Origin: CBDDRG01 sp051306415
Lineage (GTDB): Bacteria > Pseudomonadota > Gammaproteobacteria > Pseudomonadales > Porticoccaceae
Assembly: GCA_051306415.1 (NCBI GenBank)
Contig: JBPPNE010000035.1
Span: 1-57,020 of the forward strand
Direction of reading: 5' to 3'
DNA length: 57,020 nucleotides
Under the pieces are notes generated by a model. That model did not search any database. It saw only the letters and a program-made list of their open reading frames with translations, and was not told the DNA's origin. Positions 1-7,439 of the stretch are shown piece after piece. Made by a program: the position numbers and the translations under genes. The stretch's first letter is position 1. Each line of letters starts with the position of its first letter.

Positions 1-121
1 TCGCAAGCTGCTGGTGCGCTATGAGAAACTTGAGCGCAGCTTCCTCGCGCTCAACCATCTTGCGGCTGGGATAATCGCGTTCCGAAAGGTGCGTTTCAAG
101 ATAAACATTATTTACGGATAA
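1..121 (+). mobile_element. C-terminal end of an IS5-type transposase (cut by window edge)
   Basis: An open frame enters from the window edge (first full codon at 2) and stops at TAA 119-121. Its 39 residues include RKLLVRYEKLERSFLALNHL, which resembles the extreme C-terminus of IS5/IS427-group DDE transposases (a VRYEK motif followed by FLAL..HL). The catalytic residues lie outside the window, so whether the element is intact cannot be judged. It ends 60 bp beyond the last codon of nuoN and is convergent with it. I could not identify a terminal inverted repeat in 122-180. Confidence 0.7.
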
Positions 122-180
122 GTTCTAAGTCGCAGGTATTGGTGTTGACGCACTGTTGTCCGGCTCAATTGTGCCATGCA

Positions 181-1632
181 TCAGCCTTGATCGGACGCCA
201 TCAGGTAGTGCAGCAGATCGAGCAGTGGCTGCGGGTAGACGCCCACCACCAGCGTCAACGTGAATAGCGCGAGCACCACCATCCCGCCACTGCGTTGCCC
301 CCAATCCCGTCCCAGTTGAAACGACGTTGCCGCCTCGGCGCGCTGGAACAGTGCCACCATCGTGCGCAGGTAATAAAACACGCCAATCGCGCTGCCAACC
401 ACCACCACGCCCAGCAATAGCCAAAGTTTGGCCTGCACGCCGACGGTGAAAATATAGAACTTCCCAATGAAACCGGCGGTAAATGGGATTCCGGCGAGGG
501 AGAGCAGCATCAGGGTAAATGCCACCGCGAGAGCGGGGTGCGTCCAGAACAGGCCCCGATAGTCGGCGAGGCTATCGGCGTCGCGCTCCTGCCCCGCGCG
601 CGACATTAGCGCGAGCACGGCGAAGGCGCCCAGCGTCGCGACGACATAGACGATGAGGTAGACCAGAATGGCTTCCAGACTGATGACCAGATTGGCCATC
701 ACGGCGACCAGCAGATAGCCGAAGTGGGCGATGGAGGAGTAGCCGAGCAACCGCTTGAGGTTGGTCTGGGTGAGTGCGAGCAGGTTGCCCACCAGGATCG
801 ATAGAACCGCGAACAGTCCGATCAGATCGCGGAAGGAATCCGCCGTTGTCGCCGGCACCGTCACCAGAAAACGCAGAAACACGGCAAAGACGGCCAGCTT
901 GCTGGCGGTGGCGAGGAACGCGCCCACCGGCGCCGGCGCGCCCTGGTAAACGTCCGGCGTCCACAGGTGAAAGGGCGCGACGGACAGCTTGAACGCGATA
1001 GCGACCAGCATCATGCCGCTTCCCAGCAGCATCAAGGATCCGCTCGATGGCCCCTGCTGGGCGAGCTCCTGCAGTGACAGGGTGCCGGTTTCGGCATAAA
1101 TCAGCGCGCTGCCGAACAGCAGGAAGGCCGATGCCGCGGCCGACAGCACCAGGTATTTGATGCCGCTCTCCAGCGCGGTGCGGTGCCCGCGGGTATAGGC
1201 GACGAGGCCGTACAGGGGTATCGACATCATTTCGAGGCCAATGAACAATGCCGCGAGGTGGGAGGCGGCAACGAGTACCAGAGCGCCGGCGGTGGCGATC
1301 AGCAGCAGCAAATACAGCTCTTCGGGATTACCCGGGTAATCGCCGAGATAGCCGTGAGCGAGGATCACGCAGACAAGCGCAATCAGCGTGATCAGCGCCA
1401 TGAACACCAGCGCGTAGTTATCCACGAACAGCAGGGTGGTGACCGCACCGCCGTGACCCTGCCCAAGAAGCCACACCAGGCTGGCAAAGGTTGCGCTCAA
1501 CCCAAGGAGGGTGATGGTGACGCTGAGGCCATGGCTGCGCCGCACCGCGATCGCCAACATCAGGCTGACGGCAGTCGCCGCGGTGAGAAGGATTGGGAGC
1601 AGCGGGATTAAATCCTGAATCTGAAAGATCAT
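181..1632 (-). CDS. nuoN: NADH-quinone oxidoreductase subunit N
   Basis: An inner-membrane, antiporter-like subunit of complex I, thought to carry one of the proton channels. The 483 residues are almost entirely hydrophobic helices, close to the E. coli length of 485. Expected channel residues are visible: Glu134 in a GLEMMSIPLYG segment, Lys159 in SGIKYLVLS, and Lys215 in IAFKLSVAPFHLWTPDVYQG, the signature of this antiporter family. The start ATG overlaps the nuoM stop region by 4 bp, which suggests translational coupling. It is the last gene of the operon. No hairpin terminator was found before the IS5 remnant. Confidence 0.97.
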   Translation of the reverse strand: MIFQIQDLIPLLPILLTAATAVSLMLAIAVRRSHGLSVTITLLGLSATFASLVWLLGQGHGGAVTTLLFVDNYALVFMALITLIALVCVILAHGYLGDYPGNPEELYLLLLIATAGALVLVAASHLAALFIGLEMMSIPLYGLVAYTRGHRTALESGIKYLVLSAAASAFLLFGSALIYAETGTLSLQELAQQGPSSGSLMLLGSGMMLVAIAFKLSVAPFHLWTPDVYQGAPAPVGAFLATASKLAVFAVFLRFLVTVPATTADSFRDLIGLFAVLSILVGNLLALTQTNLKRLLGYSSIAHFGYLLVAVMANLVISLEAILVYLIVYVVATLGAFAVLALMSRAGQERDADSLADYRGLFWTHPALAVAFTLMLLSLAGIPFTAGFIGKFYIFTVGVQAKLWLLLGVVVVGSAIGVFYYLRTMVALFQRAEAATSFQLGRDWGQRSGGMVVLALFTLTLVVGVYPQPLLDLLHYLMASDQG

Positions 1633-3155
1633 GGTGTTAGCGCCTCCGCGGCGGCGGCAGCATAGATCGCCTGCACCTGGCCAATGGCGGTGGCGGTGGT
1701 ATTCAGCAGCGGCTGCGGGTAGAGGCCAATCCAGACCGACAGCGCAATCAGTGATAACAGCATCGCCATCTCCCTACTGTTGGCCGCGGCTAATGGCGCA
1801 CGGGGTTTGACCGGGCCATAAAACGCGCGCTGAATCATCACCAGCGCATAGACCGAGGCCAGCACCAGGCCGCCGGTTGCGGCAGCGACCGTCAGCGGCG
1901 CAACGGAATAGCTGCCGAGCAGGATGAGGAATTCGCCGACAAAGTTGCCAGTGCCGGGCATGCCCAGCGTCGCCGCGGCGAAAAAGAGTGACACCGCGGG
2001 GATCAACGGCAGCTGCGACCACAGGCCGCCCATCTCGCGCAGATCGCGCGTGCCCAGACGCTCGTACAAAATGCCGGCGAGAATAAACAGGGCCGCAGCT
2101 GAAAGCCCGTGGGCGACCATCTGTACCAGTACCCCCTGCAATGCCGCGGTGGTGCCGGAATAGATGCCGATCAGTACAAAGCCCATGTGCGAGATGCTGG
2201 CATAGGCGATCAGCCGCTTGATGTCGTGCTGGGCAAAGGCCAACAGCGCACCGTAGAAAATCCCGACGAGGCCGAAGGCCATCGCGATCGGCGCGAACTC
2301 CTGACTGGCGTGGGGGAACAGCGGCAGACAGAAGCGCAGCAACCCATAAGCGGCGGTCTTGAGCAGCAATCCGGCCAGATCAAGGCTGCCCGCTGTCGGC
2401 GCCTGGGCATGGGCATCGGGCAGCCAGGAATGGAAGGGCACAATGGGTAGCTTGACGGCGAAGGCGGTCAGGAAACCCAACATCAACACGAACTCCAGCG
2501 TGGGCGGCAACGGGGTGCCGAGCAAGTGGTTGTAGTCGAACGTCATTTCCCCGTTGACACCGTGGTGCGCGAACACCAGGCCAATGATGGCGATGAGCAG
2601 TACCAAGCCACTGACCTGGGTGAAGATGAAGAACTTGGTGGCGGCGTCAATGCGGGTGGCTGTCGGGCTGCCGCGATGACCCCACAGCGAGATCAGGAAA
2701 TACATCGGGACCAACATCAGCTCCCAGAAAAAGAAAAACAGGAATAGATCAATCGCCAGAAAGATGCCGATCACACCGGCGAGAATCCACAGCAGGTTGA
2801 GGTGAAACAGGCCGATCTGGCGATCGATCTCCCGCCACGAACAGGCTACCGAGAGCACGCCGATCAGCGCGGCCAGCATCACCATGCTGATGGACAGGCC
2901 ATCGAGGGCGAGGTGAAAGCTGATGCCGAAACGGGGAATCCAGGGCACCTGAAACTCGGCCTGCCATCGCGGCGCGGCGTCCAGCGCCTGATCGAGGCCA
3001 TAGTGTCCCTGCTGCCAAAGTAGACAGGACAACAACAACACGACGAGCATGGCGCCAAGCGCGATCCAGCGGGGCGCACTGGCGCCGAGGCGCTGCCCCT
3101 GCCACGCGAGCAGGCCGCCGATGAAGGGTGTCAGGATGAGCCAGACCAGAACCAT
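1629..3155 (-). CDS. nuoM: NADH-quinone oxidoreductase subunit M
   Basis: A second antiporter-like membrane subunit of complex I. The length is 508 residues against 509 in E. coli. The key charged residues fall at family positions: Glu145 in FFFWELMLVPMYF, Lys174 in the ATKFFIFTQ helix, and Lys235 in FAVKLPIVPFHSWLPDAHAQ. It overlaps nuoN by 4 bp at its 3' end and is separated from nuoL by 57 bp. Sequence and order match the standard nuoL-M-N end of the operon. Confidence 0.97.
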   Translation of the reverse strand: MVLVWLILTPFIGGLLAWQGQRLGASAPRWIALGAMLVVLLLSCLLWQQGHYGLDQALDAAPRWQAEFQVPWIPRFGISFHLALDGLSISMVMLAALIGVLSVACSWREIDRQIGLFHLNLLWILAGVIGIFLAIDLFLFFFFWELMLVPMYFLISLWGHRGSPTATRIDAATKFFIFTQVSGLVLLIAIIGLVFAHHGVNGEMTFDYNHLLGTPLPPTLEFVLMLGFLTAFAVKLPIVPFHSWLPDAHAQAPTAGSLDLAGLLLKTAAYGLLRFCLPLFPHASQEFAPIAMAFGLVGIFYGALLAFAQHDIKRLIAYASISHMGFVLIGIYSGTTAALQGVLVQMVAHGLSAAALFILAGILYERLGTRDLREMGGLWSQLPLIPAVSLFFAAATLGMPGTGNFVGEFLILLGSYSVAPLTVAAATGGLVLASVYALVMIQRAFYGPVKPRAPLAAANSREMAMLLSLIALSVWIGLYPQPLLNTTATAIGQVQAIYAAAAAEALTP

Positions 3156-3212
3156 CGTTTATCGAACCCTCAGTTTTTCGTTGCGGCGGCGTTAATGCGC
3201 GCAGCGCGGGCG

Positions 3213-5054
3213 CTAATTCAGCGCAATAAACCCGATTACCAGTACGGCGCCCGCCGCGATGGACGCGACGTACCAGCGCACCAAGCCATTTTCGGTAACA
3301 GCGAGAAGGCGGTGGCTCTGACGGGCCACCAGTGTCACCACCCCGAGGGCCTGGTCGATCGGGTCGTGGCGCAGCAGTTGCGCGAGCCCACGGTAGGGGC
3401 GCACAAAAACGCGGTCGTAGAGGAAATCGAAGCCCCACGCATTCAGCCACCAGCCGCCGATCAGGCGACCGGGCGCGCTGCCGGCGATAAAGCGGGCGAC
3501 CTGCCGCTGCCCGAGGAACAGTCCGGCGGCGAGCGCGATACCGATAACGACGATGCCAGCGGATAGCCACTCCAGCCGGTGCTGCCACTCACCGCCTTCG
3601 CTACCGGGGTCGAACGGCAGCACATGGGTGAGCGGCGGCGTAATCCAGGCGCCGACAAACGTCGAGAGTATTAGCAGCAGTACCAGAGGCGCGCCATAAG
3701 CCAGACCACGTCCTGGGTGGGCATCGGTGTTTGCCTGTCCGTGAAAGACGATGAAGATCAGCCGGAAGGTGTACAGGGCGGTCAGGAACGCACCGAGGAG
3801 CCCGGCGATCACCAGGTTGTTGTGGCCGGAGGCGAGAGCAGCCCACAGAATGGCGTCCTTGCTGTAGAACCCGGCAGTGACCAGCGGCAGCGCGGCGAGC
3901 GCCGAGCCGCCGACCAGGAAGGCGGCGTAGACCAGCGGCAATTTCTTGCGCAGGCCACCCATGCGGAAGATGTCCTGCTCATGGTGGCAGGCGACGATCA
4001 CCGCGCCCGCCGAGAGGAACAACAGCGCCTTGAAGAAGGCGTGGGTCATCAGATGAAAGATCGCCGCATGCCAGGCGCCGACGCCCAGGGCGAGGAACAT
4101 ATAGCCGATCTGGCTCATCGTGGAGTAGGCAAGAATCCGCTTGATGTCGCTTTGGGCGAGCGCGGCAAACCCCGCCAGCAGCAGGGTGGCGGCGCCCACC
4201 AGCGCGACCAGTGCCATTACCTCCGGCGCCAGCAGAAACAGGCCGTAGGTGCGGGCGATCAGGTAGACCCCGGCGGTCACCATGGTGGCGGCGTGGATCA
4301 ACGCCGACACCGGTGTTGGGCCCGCCATCGCATCGGCAAGCCAGGTTTGCAACGGCAGTTGCGCCGATTTGCCAACCGCGCCGCCCAGCAGCAGCAGTGC
4401 GATCAGCGTCGGCATCGTAGCGCCGGCCTGCCACAGTTGTGGCGCCTTGACGAGCAATTCCTGAATGTTGAGGGTGCCACATTGCGCGTAGAGCGCGAAC
4501 AGCGCGATGGCGAGAAACACATCGCCGATACGGGTGACGATGAAGGCTTTGAGGGCGGCGGCGCCATTGGCGCTGTCGCGGTGGTAAAAACCGATTAACA
4601 GGTAACTACAGAGTCCGACGCCCTCCCAGCCCAGATACAGTACCAGCAGGTTGTCGCCGAGGACGAGCAGCAGCATGCTGGCGACGAACAGGTTCATATA
4701 GGCAAAGAAGCGCGAGTAGCCATCGTCGCCGCGCATGTACCAGGCGGCGAACAGGTGGATCAGGAAGCCGACACCGGTGACAACGCCGAGCATCGTCAGC
4801 GACAGGCCATCCAGCCGCAAGCTGAAATCGGGCTTGAACTGGCCGACGCTGATCCAGTGCCACAGCAATTGGGTGAACGCCTGGGATTGCTCGCGGAAAA
4901 ATTCGCTGCCGACCCAGACGCTCACCAGCGCGGAGAGACCAATGCTGCCAACGCCGATCACGGCCGTCCGTCGTTCAGTAAACCGTCCGCCGCTGAAGGC
5001 CAGCAGCAGATAACCCAGCAGCGGAAACAGGACCGTCAAATACAGCAGGTTCAT
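3213..5054 (-). CDS. nuoL: NADH-quinone oxidoreductase subunit L
   Basis: The largest antiporter-like subunit of complex I, bearing the long C-terminal lateral helix that runs along the membrane arm. At 613 residues it has exactly the E. coli length. Glu144 lies in YLGWEGVGLCSYLLIGF, the NuoL signature, and a QTWLADAMAGPTPVSALIHA segment carries the family's conserved channel helix. The tail after about residue 500 is less conserved and ends in a hydrophobic anchor. The start overlaps the nuoK stop by 4 bp. Confidence 0.97.
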   Translation of the reverse strand: MNLLYLTVLFPLLGYLLLAFSGGRFTERRTAVIGVGSIGLSALVSVWVGSEFFREQSQAFTQLLWHWISVGQFKPDFSLRLDGLSLTMLGVVTGVGFLIHLFAAWYMRGDDGYSRFFAYMNLFVASMLLLVLGDNLLVLYLGWEGVGLCSYLLIGFYHRDSANGAAALKAFIVTRIGDVFLAIALFALYAQCGTLNIQELLVKAPQLWQAGATMPTLIALLLLGGAVGKSAQLPLQTWLADAMAGPTPVSALIHAATMVTAGVYLIARTYGLFLLAPEVMALVALVGAATLLLAGFAALAQSDIKRILAYSTMSQIGYMFLALGVGAWHAAIFHLMTHAFFKALLFLSAGAVIVACHHEQDIFRMGGLRKKLPLVYAAFLVGGSALAALPLVTAGFYSKDAILWAALASGHNNLVIAGLLGAFLTALYTFRLIFIVFHGQANTDAHPGRGLAYGAPLVLLLILSTFVGAWITPPLTHVLPFDPGSEGGEWQHRLEWLSAGIVVIGIALAAGLFLGQRQVARFIAGSAPGRLIGGWWLNAWGFDFLYDRVFVRPYRGLAQLLRHDPIDQALGVVTLVARQSHRLLAVTENGLVRWYVASIAAGAVLVIGFIALN

Positions 5055-5359
5055 CCGCGCATCTCGCTGGCGAGGTCAATGTCGAGAGAGTGATAGCGGC
5101 GATAGAGCTGGATCAGCAGCGCCAGTCCAATCGAGGCTTCGGAGGCCGCGAGCGTGAGGATGAGGATGAACATGATCTGCCCGTCCGGTTGCAGCCAGCG
5201 CGCACCGGCGACAACAAAGGCGAGCGCGGTGGCGTTCATCATGATTTCGATGCACATCAGCATGAACAACAGGTTGCGGCGCACGATCAGGCCGGCCAGG
5301 CCGAGAGTGAACAGTGCGGCGGCAAGCGCCAGGCCATGGGCCATGGGTATCGCGCTCAT
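5051..5359 (-). CDS. nuoK: NADH-quinone oxidoreductase subunit K
   Basis: A small three-helix membrane subunit of complex I, 102 residues. The two membrane glutamates needed for proton transfer are visible: Glu38 in LMCIEIMMNA and Glu74 in AASEASIGLALL. The MLMCIEIMMNATALAFV segment is characteristic. It overlaps nuoJ and nuoL by 4 bp on either side, so J, K and L are probably translated together. Confidence 0.97.
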   Translation of the reverse strand: MSAIPMAHGLALAAALFTLGLAGLIVRRNLLFMLMCIEIMMNATALAFVVAGARWLQPDGQIMFILILTLAASEASIGLALLIQLYRRYHSLDIDLASEMRG

Positions 5360-5856
5360 CGGCCTTCCTCCCGCTGCCCCAGGTGGTAAGCGGCAACCAG
5401 TGCGCCGAGGAGCAGCAGCGACGCCAGTTCAACGGCGAGCAGATAGGGGCCGAACAGCGCAATGCCGACCTGCTTGGGCCCGACTTCGCCGCTGCCGATG
5501 GCCGCGCTGGCGTCGCCCGGCAGTATCAGGTGCAGGAGGCCGGCGAGCAGTACCGCGCTCAGCAGGCCCGGCCCGATCCAGGCGCGCGGGTGCATCCAGG
5601 CGTGCTCCTGCGCGCTCACCTGCGGCCCGAGATTCAGCATCATCACCACGAACACGAACAGCACCATGATGGCGCCGGCGTAGACGATGACTTCGAGCGC
5701 ACCGGCAAAGGGCGCGCCGAGGGCAAAGAAAATCATCGCCACCGCGAGCAGGGAGACGATCAGATAGAGTAGCCCATGGATCGGGTTGCCGGTGGTAATG
5801 ACCCGGAAGGTGGCCATTAGCGCCACTGCGGCTGAGAGATAGAAAGCCAGTTCCAC
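5356..5856 (-). CDS. nuoJ: NADH-quinone oxidoreductase subunit J
   Basis: A five-helix membrane subunit of complex I, 166 residues (E. coli 184). The segment NPIHGLLYLIVSLLAVAMIF and the following FAGALEVIVYAGAIMVLFVF match the conserved third helix, whose pi-bulge links quinone reduction to proton pumping. The GAIMVLFVFVVMMLNLG motif is diagnostic. It lies 43 bp downstream of nuoI and overlaps nuoK by 4 bp. Confidence 0.96.
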   Translation of the reverse strand: MELAFYLSAAVALMATFRVITTGNPIHGLLYLIVSLLAVAMIFFALGAPFAGALEVIVYAGAIMVLFVFVVMMLNLGPQVSAQEHAWMHPRAWIGPGLLSAVLLAGLLHLILPGDASAAIGSGEVGPKQVGIALFGPYLLAVELASLLLLGALVAAYHLGQREEGR

Positions 5857-5899
5857 GCACGCGCCTCGTTCAGTTTATCTGGTCACAGCGAGTCAGGGC

Positions 5900-6439
5900 T
5901 CAGGGCATCAGGGTTTTGACGCTGACCGGTGATGCCTCGCCAGCCGCCGCACCCTTGGGTTTACCGGCAATTGCCAGGCCGGCCTGGCGGTAAAAATTGT
6001 AATCGGGGTTTTTGCCGGTGCCGGCGATCAGGAGATCCTCCTTCTCGTACACCAGATCCTGGCGGCGGTATTCGGCCAACTCGAAATCGGGAATCAACTG
6101 GATCGCCGTGGTCGGGCAGGCCTCCTCGCACAGGCCGCAAAAAATGCAGCGGGAGAAATTGATGCGAAAAAATTCCGGATACCAGCGGCCGTCGTCGGTT
6201 TCCGCTTTCTGCAGCGCGATGCAGCCCACCGGACAGGCCACCGCGCACAGGTTGCAGGACACACAGCGCTCTTCGCCATCGGGGTCGCGGGTCAGCACGA
6301 TGCGGCCGCGGTAGCGAGGCGGCAGATAGACCGCCTGCTCGGGATACTGGATGGTGTCGCGCTTGCGAAAAGCATGGCCGAAGACCATCCACAGGCTGCG
6401 TAATTGCGAGCCAAACCCCTTGATCAGCTTGATTAGCAT
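5900..6439 (-). CDS. nuoI: NADH-quinone oxidoreductase subunit I (two 4Fe-4S ferredoxin)
   Basis: A peripheral-arm subunit carrying clusters N6a and N6b, which pass electrons to NuoB. Two ferredoxin motifs are visible: Cys59, 62, 65 and 69 (with Cys73) in CVSCNLCAVACPVGC, and Cys98, 101, 104 and 108 in CIFCGLCEEACP. I chose the ATG at 6439 over an upstream in-frame ATG at 6490. The shorter form of 179 residues matches E. coli (180) from its first residues, and it leaves a 10-bp gap to nuoH instead of a 41-bp overlap. Confidence 0.96.
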   Translation of the reverse strand: MLIKLIKGFGSQLRSLWMVFGHAFRKRDTIQYPEQAVYLPPRYRGRIVLTRDPDGEERCVSCNLCAVACPVGCIALQKAETDDGRWYPEFFRINFSRCIFCGLCEEACPTTAIQLIPDFELAEYRRQDLVYEKEDLLIAGTGKNPDYNFYRQAGLAIAGKPKGAAAGEASPVSVKTLMP

Positions 6440-6449
6440 CGCCGTGTCC

Positions 6450-7439
6450 TCATCCGCCCGCAGCGCCGGTGCGGGCGAGAATAATCGCACCGGTCGCGAG
6501 TAGGTTGATCAGCGTCAGCGGCAGGCAGACCTTCCAGCCGACCGCCATCATCTGGTCGTAGCGGGGGCGGGGCAACGCGCCGCGCAGCAGAATGAACAGC
6601 ATGACGAAGAACAGGGTTTTTGCCACAAACCAGACGATGGGTGGCAGCCATGGGCCCTGCCAGCCGCCGAGGAACAGCGTCACCAGCAGCGCCGAAATCA
6701 GCACCACCCCAACGTATTCGCCGACGAAGAACATGCCCCATTTGAGGCCGGAGTACTCGGTGTGGTAGCCCGCCGCGAGCTCCTGTTCAGCCTCCGGCAG
6801 ATCGAAGGGGCTGCGGTGCGCAACGGCGATACCGGCAAGGGCAAAGGTGATAAAGCCGAAGAATTGCGGCACGATAAACCAGAGGTCCGCCTGCGCCGCG
6901 ACGATGGCGCGCATGTTGAAAGAATCGGCCTGCGCCACCACGCCCATCAGTGAAATGCCCATGAAGACTTCGTAGCTGATGGTCTGGGCGGCGGAGCGCA
7001 GACCGCCGAGTAGCGAATACTTGTTGTTGCTCGACCAGCCGGCAAACATCACCGCGTACACCGCGAGTCCGGCCAGCGCAAAGAAAAACAGAATGCCGAT
7101 GTTGAGATCGGCCACACCCCAGGTCGGGGTGACTGGAATAATCGCGAAGGCGACCAGCAGCGCGCTCATCGCGATCACCGGTGCCAGGATGAACGTAAGC
7201 TTGTCCGCGAAGGGTGGCGTCCAATCCTCCTTGAAGAACATCTTGATCATGTCGGCGATCAACTGAAACATGCCGAAAGGCCCAACCCGGTTAGGGCCGT
7301 GACGATCCTGCCACAGCGCCAGCAAACGCCGCTCGATGAAGCTCAGGTAGGCGGCAAAGAGAACGACCGCGAGCAGAACCACTATCGCCTTGACGGTGGC
7401 GAGAAGAATCTCGATGAGGTCGGGGGTCAGCCAGCTCAT
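6450..7439 (-). CDS. nuoH: NADH-quinone oxidoreductase subunit H
   Basis: A membrane subunit at the junction of the two arms that helps form the quinone chamber, 329 residues (E. coli 325). Diagnostic stretches are ERRLLALWQDRHGPNRVGP in loop 1 and AHRSPFDLPEAEQELAAGYH, the quinone-loop acidic cluster. The start codon overlaps the nuoG stop by 4 bp. Confidence 0.97.
   Translation of the reverse strand: MSWLTPDLIEILLATVKAIVVLLAVVLFAAYLSFIERRLLALWQDRHGPNRVGPFGMFQLIADMIKMFFKEDWTPPFADKLTFILAPVIAMSALLVAFAIIPVTPTWGVADLNIGILFFFALAGLAVYAVMFAGWSSNNKYSLLGGLRSAAQTISYEVFMGISLMGVVAQADSFNMRAIVAAQADLWFIVPQFFGFITFALAGIAVAHRSPFDLPEAEQELAAGYHTEYSGLKWGMFFVGEYVGVVLISALLVTLFLGGWQGPWLPPIVWFVAKTLFFVMLFILLRGALPRPRYDQMMAVGWKVCLPLTLINLLATGAIILARTGAAGG

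Noticed and set aside
6437..6490. Longer start for nuoI at 6490
   Set aside because: The added residues are unlike NuoI and would overlap nuoH by 41 bp; the family match starts at the ATG at 6439.
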